From: Lachnoclostridium sp. UBA1175
GTDB taxonomy: Bacteria; Bacillota; Clostridia; Lachnospirales; Lachnospiraceae
Direction: 5' to 3'
DNA length: 64,000 nucleotides
Assembly (NCBI GenBank): GCA_002311665.1
Contig: DBYX01000005.1
Span: forward strand, 1 to 64,000
Of the stretch, positions 61,461 through 64,000 are shown piece by piece; within the stretch, counting starts at the first letter, position 1; every line of letters begins with the position of its first letter. The notes under the pieces are model-generated. The model was not told the DNA's origin. It was given only the letters and a program-made list of their open reading frames with translations, and made no database searches. The translations under genes were made by a program, and so were the position numbers.

Positions 61461-61533
61461 GTTGTGTGATTGTGTGCGACGGGCAGCCTTCTGTCGGAAG
61501 CATCCGAGGGCAGGCCTCAGCGCCGCAACGCAG

Positions 61534-61562
61534 AGCATAGCACAGTGCGCGCGTTCTGTCAA
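61534..61562 (-). promoter_or_regulatory. Promoter of queT
   Basis: Minus strand TTGACA (61557-61562), 17 bases, TATGCT (61534-61539). The leader is about 115 bases and ends in the riboswitch. Confidence 0.75.
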
Positions 61563-61666
61563 CGGAAAATAAAAGCACTCTCAAAACAGTTTGGGCACTC
61601 CCTCCTTTTTGTGGTATATTGAAAAAGGATGCTGATACCCCGCGAAACGGAGGAAAGGAACGCGCA

Positions 61667-62950
61667 ATGAAATACAAAAGCTCGGTGATAATCGCATTTG
61701 CGGTGCTGCTGATCTTTCTCGGCACTTATTTTCTGCCTTTTCTGAAGTCGGCCAACACCGAAAACCGCACGCTCGCGACGTTCGGCATGGTGGTTCGACC
61801 CGAGAAGGACTCCGTGGTGTACCGCGACAGTCCGGCGGAGCGGCTTGACGCAGCACTCTCCGATCAGTTTGCGTTTCGCGAGGCGGCGGTGAACCGCTAT
61901 CTGCGCCTGTTCAACAGCACCGAGAACTTCGTCTACGGCCTGATGAAGCGGTTCGACAAGGCGGAGGAGCACCAATATTCGCTGCAGGTCGTCGGCGATT
62001 ACGTGCTGATCAAGGACACGGAGTACATCTCGGTGTACCCGTACACCACCCCTCTGAGCGAGGCGGATCTGCAGAAGCACGCCGATCAGATCCGGCTTCT
62101 CCACGATCTCTATCCGGATCTGAAAATGTATGTCTACTACGTCACGCAGGCGTATGACACGTCGTGGTTTGACGATTTCATCGGCACGACCTCCGGGGAC
62201 CACTACCGCGAGATCAAGGAAGCGCTGCCCGATTATGTCGACACCGACTGTCTGGTGTACGAGGACCTCGCGGATTATCTGAACATTCATTTCAAGACCG
62301 ATCACCACTGGAACCACAGGGGTGCGCAGCGCGGATACGAGAACATCTGCGCAATGCTTCGGGACGACTTTGAGCTCGGAAAGATCCGTGTGCCGGTGTC
62401 GGAATTTGCGGCTTCCGATACGTACGGGTTCCGATTCCGCGGAAGTTACGCGAAGGGTTTGGGGAAAATGTACCAGGGCACCTTCGACGATTTTTCGTTC
62501 TATGAGTATGATCTGCCGGATCGGGAGACGGCGGCGATCGACCCCGAGACACGCAGGGAGATACCGCTCGAGAAGATCGGCCTGTACGATGAGTACAGCC
62601 GCGGTGAGATCGACAAGAGCAAGAATATGGACCACTACATCCGCATGTACGGTGCGGGCAGGGGAACGGACGGCGAACTCTACAAGGATTCGGCGTATCC
62701 TTTCGTGATCCGCAACAGCGAGGGCAACGGCAGGAATCTGCTGATCGTCGGCGACTCGTACGGCAGAGCGGTGCGCGATCCGCTGGCGTCGCACTTCGAC
62801 ACGACGGTGTACATTGACTACCGGAATCTCGCGGCTGTGCCGATCGACTACCTGATCGAGCACTACGGGATCGACGCGATGGTGCTGTGCTCCCACGTGT
62901 CCCTGTGGAACGAGAACGGATATTACTTTACTTTCGGGGAGGACGAATAA
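61667..62950 (+). CDS. DHHW/AlgX-like polysaccharide acetylation protein
   Basis: A 427-residue protein with an N-terminal membrane anchor (residues 6-24), then an SGNH-like AlgJ/AlgX fold. Family marks: ALSDQFAFREAAVNRYLRL, KTDHHWNHRGAQRGYE (the DHHW motif with catalytic Asp-His) and LLIVGDSYGRAVRDPL (the Ser-containing GDS motif). Such proteins work with an MBOAT acyltransferase to O-acetylate exopolysaccharide outside the membrane; the MBOAT gene overlaps by one base downstream. ATG 61667 follows GGAGGAAAGG. Confidence 0.9.
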   Translation: MKYKSSVIIAFAVLLIFLGTYFLPFLKSANTENRTLATFGMVVRPEKDSVVYRDSPAERLDAALSDQFAFREAAVNRYLRLFNSTENFVYGLMKRFDKAEEHQYSLQVVGDYVLIKDTEYISVYPYTTPLSEADLQKHADQIRLLHDLYPDLKMYVYYVTQAYDTSWFDDFIGTTSGDHYREIKEALPDYVDTDCLVYEDLADYLNIHFKTDHHWNHRGAQRGYENICAMLRDDFELGKIRVPVSEFAASDTYGFRFRGSYAKGLGKMYQGTFDDFSFYEYDLPDRETAAIDPETRREIPLEKIGLYDEYSRGEIDKSKNMDHYIRMYGAGRGTDGELYKDSAYPFVIRNSEGNGRNLLIVGDSYGRAVRDPLASHFDTTVYIDYRNLAAVPIDYLIEHYGIDAMVLCSHVSLWNENGYYFTFGEDE

Positions 62951-64000
62951 TGGTTTTTGCGAGCCTTTCATTTCTCATCGTCTTCCTGCCGGTCCTGGCG
63001 ATCGTGTATTTTGCGATGCCGGCGAAGCTGAAGAACGCAAGGCAGTATGTGCTGCTGATCTTCTCCCTGATCTTCTACGGGGCGGGCGAGCCGCTCTACA
63101 TTTTCCTGATCATCGCGTGCATTGCGGTGACGTGGGCACTGTCCGCGTGCGTCGGAGAGAGGAAGCGTTGGGCGCTCGTCGCGGCGATCCTGGTTAACCT
63201 CTTGCCGCTGCTCGTCACCAAATACGCGGGATTTTTCGCGGACAATGTAAACGCGGTGTTCGGCGCGGAGAAACTGCTCATTCCGCGCATCGTTATGCCG
63301 ATCGGTATCTCATTTTACACATTCCAGGTGATCACTTACATTGTCGACCTGTACCGGGGAAAGATCGAGAGACAGAAGAATCCGCTGCTTTTCGGCCTGT
63401 ATGTCATGTTCTTCCCGCAGCTGATCGCCGGTCCGATCGTAAAGTATTCGGAGGTGGCGGAGCAGCTGGAGAAGCCGGATGTGAGCTGGGACAACATCCG
63501 CTTCGGCGCGGGGCGCTTCATCCTCGGACTGGGCAAGAAAGTACTGATCGCAAATCAGGCGGGCTACATCGCGGATGCGATATGCGCGAGCACGATCCGC
63601 TCGCTGTCGCCGGGTATGGCATGGCTGTGCGTCGCGGCGTACACGGTTCAGATCCTGTTCGATTTCGCGGGCTACTCGGAGATGGCGATCGGACTCGGAG
63701 CTATCTTCGGATTCCACTATCCTGATAACTTTGACGACCCTTACACCTCCGTCTCCGTGTCGGAATTCTGGAGGAGATGGCACATTACGCTCGGGCGCTT
63801 CTTCCGCGAGTACGTCTACATCCCGCTCGGCGGCAACCGCGTGAGCAAGGTGAGATGGGTGCTCAACATAATGATCGTGTGGTCGCTGACCGGCCTGTGG
63901 CACGGCGCGTCATGGAATTTTGTGCTCTGGGGATTTTACTACGGAATACTGATCATCATCGAGAGAATTACGGGGGCGTCGAAGTGGATGCCCAAGGTGC
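62950..64000 (+). CDS. MBOAT O-acyltransferase (partial, runs off the window)
   Basis: At least 350 residues of an AlgI-like membrane-bound O-acyltransferase; the 3' end lies beyond the window. Motifs: SFLIVFLPVLAIVYF, MPIGISFYTFQVITYIVDLYRG, FFPQLIAGPIVKY, SEFWRRWHITLGRFFREYVYIPLGGNR and GLWHGASWNFVLWG with the catalytic His. It transfers acetyl groups across the membrane to the partner DHHW protein. ATG shares one base with the stop codon upstream (TAATG). Confidence 0.95.
   Translation, partial: MVFASLSFLIVFLPVLAIVYFAMPAKLKNARQYVLLIFSLIFYGAGEPLYIFLIIACIAVTWALSACVGERKRWALVAAILVNLLPLLVTKYAGFFADNVNAVFGAEKLLIPRIVMPIGISFYTFQVITYIVDLYRGKIERQKNPLLFGLYVMFFPQLIAGPIVKYSEVAEQLEKPDVSWDNIRFGAGRFILGLGKKVLIANQAGYIADAICASTIRSLSPGMAWLCVAAYTVQILFDFAGYSEMAIGLGAIFGFHYPDNFDDPYTSVSVSEFWRRWHITLGRFFREYVYIPLGGNRVSKVRWVLNIMIVWSLTGLWHGASWNFVLWGFYYGILIIIERITGASKWMPKV

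Larger units (their letters stand above)
2741..63106. repeat. Dispersed octamer GGAAAATG (about 36 copies)
   Basis: Hand-scanned exact copies, + strand starts: 4129, 4644, 6539, 9986, 13369, 16187, 17318, 19271, 21411, 24491, 27596, 30373, 31266, 32447, 36298, 38262, 41177, 41926, 49145, 51924, 52990, 54487, 62463. Copies on the - strand (CATTTTCC): 2741, 12871, 15140, 21031, 28292, 31169, 31699, 36435, 41916, 51187, 58131, 60340, 63099. The base before is C in about two thirds. None lies between 41934 and 49144. Chance would give one or two. Confidence 0.85.

Noticed and set aside
1..64000. Prophage, insertion sequence, rRNA or tRNA genes
   Set aside because: No transposase, integrase, phage structural gene, tRNA cloverleaf or rRNA sequence was recognised.

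Overview
The window looks like a chromosomal segment of a strictly anaerobic, Gram-positive Clostridia-type bacterium, most likely a gut or rumen Lachnospiraceae-like organism. This is an inference from gene content: BMP-family nucleoside importer, heterodimeric ABC exporters, ThiW/CytX thiamine salvage, QueT with a preQ1 riboswitch, TIR/beta-propeller protein, a LacI-type sensor fused to GGDEF, a giant Listeria-Bacteroides (InlB-B/Flg_new) repeat protein, an NrdG/PflA-type radical SAM protein, and lipoproteins with Gram-positive signal peptides. Base composition is GC-rich, with strong preference for GAG, AAC and CTC-type codons. Promoters mostly fit the TTGACA-17-TATAAT form. No rRNA, tRNA, CRISPR array, insertion sequence or prophage was seen.

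Layout. 1-2.5 kb: low-complexity repeats, then a minus-strand operon SPFH / ribbon-helix-helix / DUF1648. 2.5-3.9 kb: a membrane-anchored YD-repeat protein. 3.9-7.5 kb: a minus-strand heterodimeric ABC exporter pair. 8-10 kb: an acetyltransferase-phosphatase fusion and an AlkZ-related protein. 10-16.1 kb: two OmpR/PhoR-type two-component systems, one holding a LURP-one-like gene between regulator and kinase, the other bracketing an ABC peptide-resistance-type transporter. 16.2-21 kb: a TPP riboswitch and a second structured leader ahead of thiW-thiM-thiE-thiD-cytX (thiamine salvage). 21-26.2 kb: small YD protein, DHH-PGDYG-like phosphoesterase and TIR-TM-beta-propeller protein. 26.2-34 kb: phosphate transporter under a PHO-box-like site, then mixed housekeeping genes (tatD, rsmA, a DUF3810 membrane metalloprotein) and a lipoprotein. 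34-42.6 kb: AI-2E family membrane protein with a long leader, BMP-type nucleoside importer, radical SAM activase. 42.9-51 kb: 2269-residue repeat protein and a lipoprotein. 51-58 kb: tadA, LacI-sensor diguanylate cyclase, galK, and an XRE-PAS-GGDEF-EAL protein. 58-64 kb: asnS, an orphan metal ABC permease, queT (minus strand), and a DHHW/MBOAT polysaccharide O-acetylation pair cut by the window end.

The most unusual signal is not a gene. The octamer GGAAAATG (usually preceded by C) occurs about 36 times on both strands, by my hand count, against one or two expected by chance. It falls in coding DNA, where it forces rare codons, and in promoters and intergenic DNA. It is missing from a 7.2-kb stretch that covers nearly all of the giant repeat gene. 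It behaves like a chromosomal architecture, recombination or uptake signal. The next most interesting items are the tandem structured leader upstream of thiW and the paired DHH/TIR genes.
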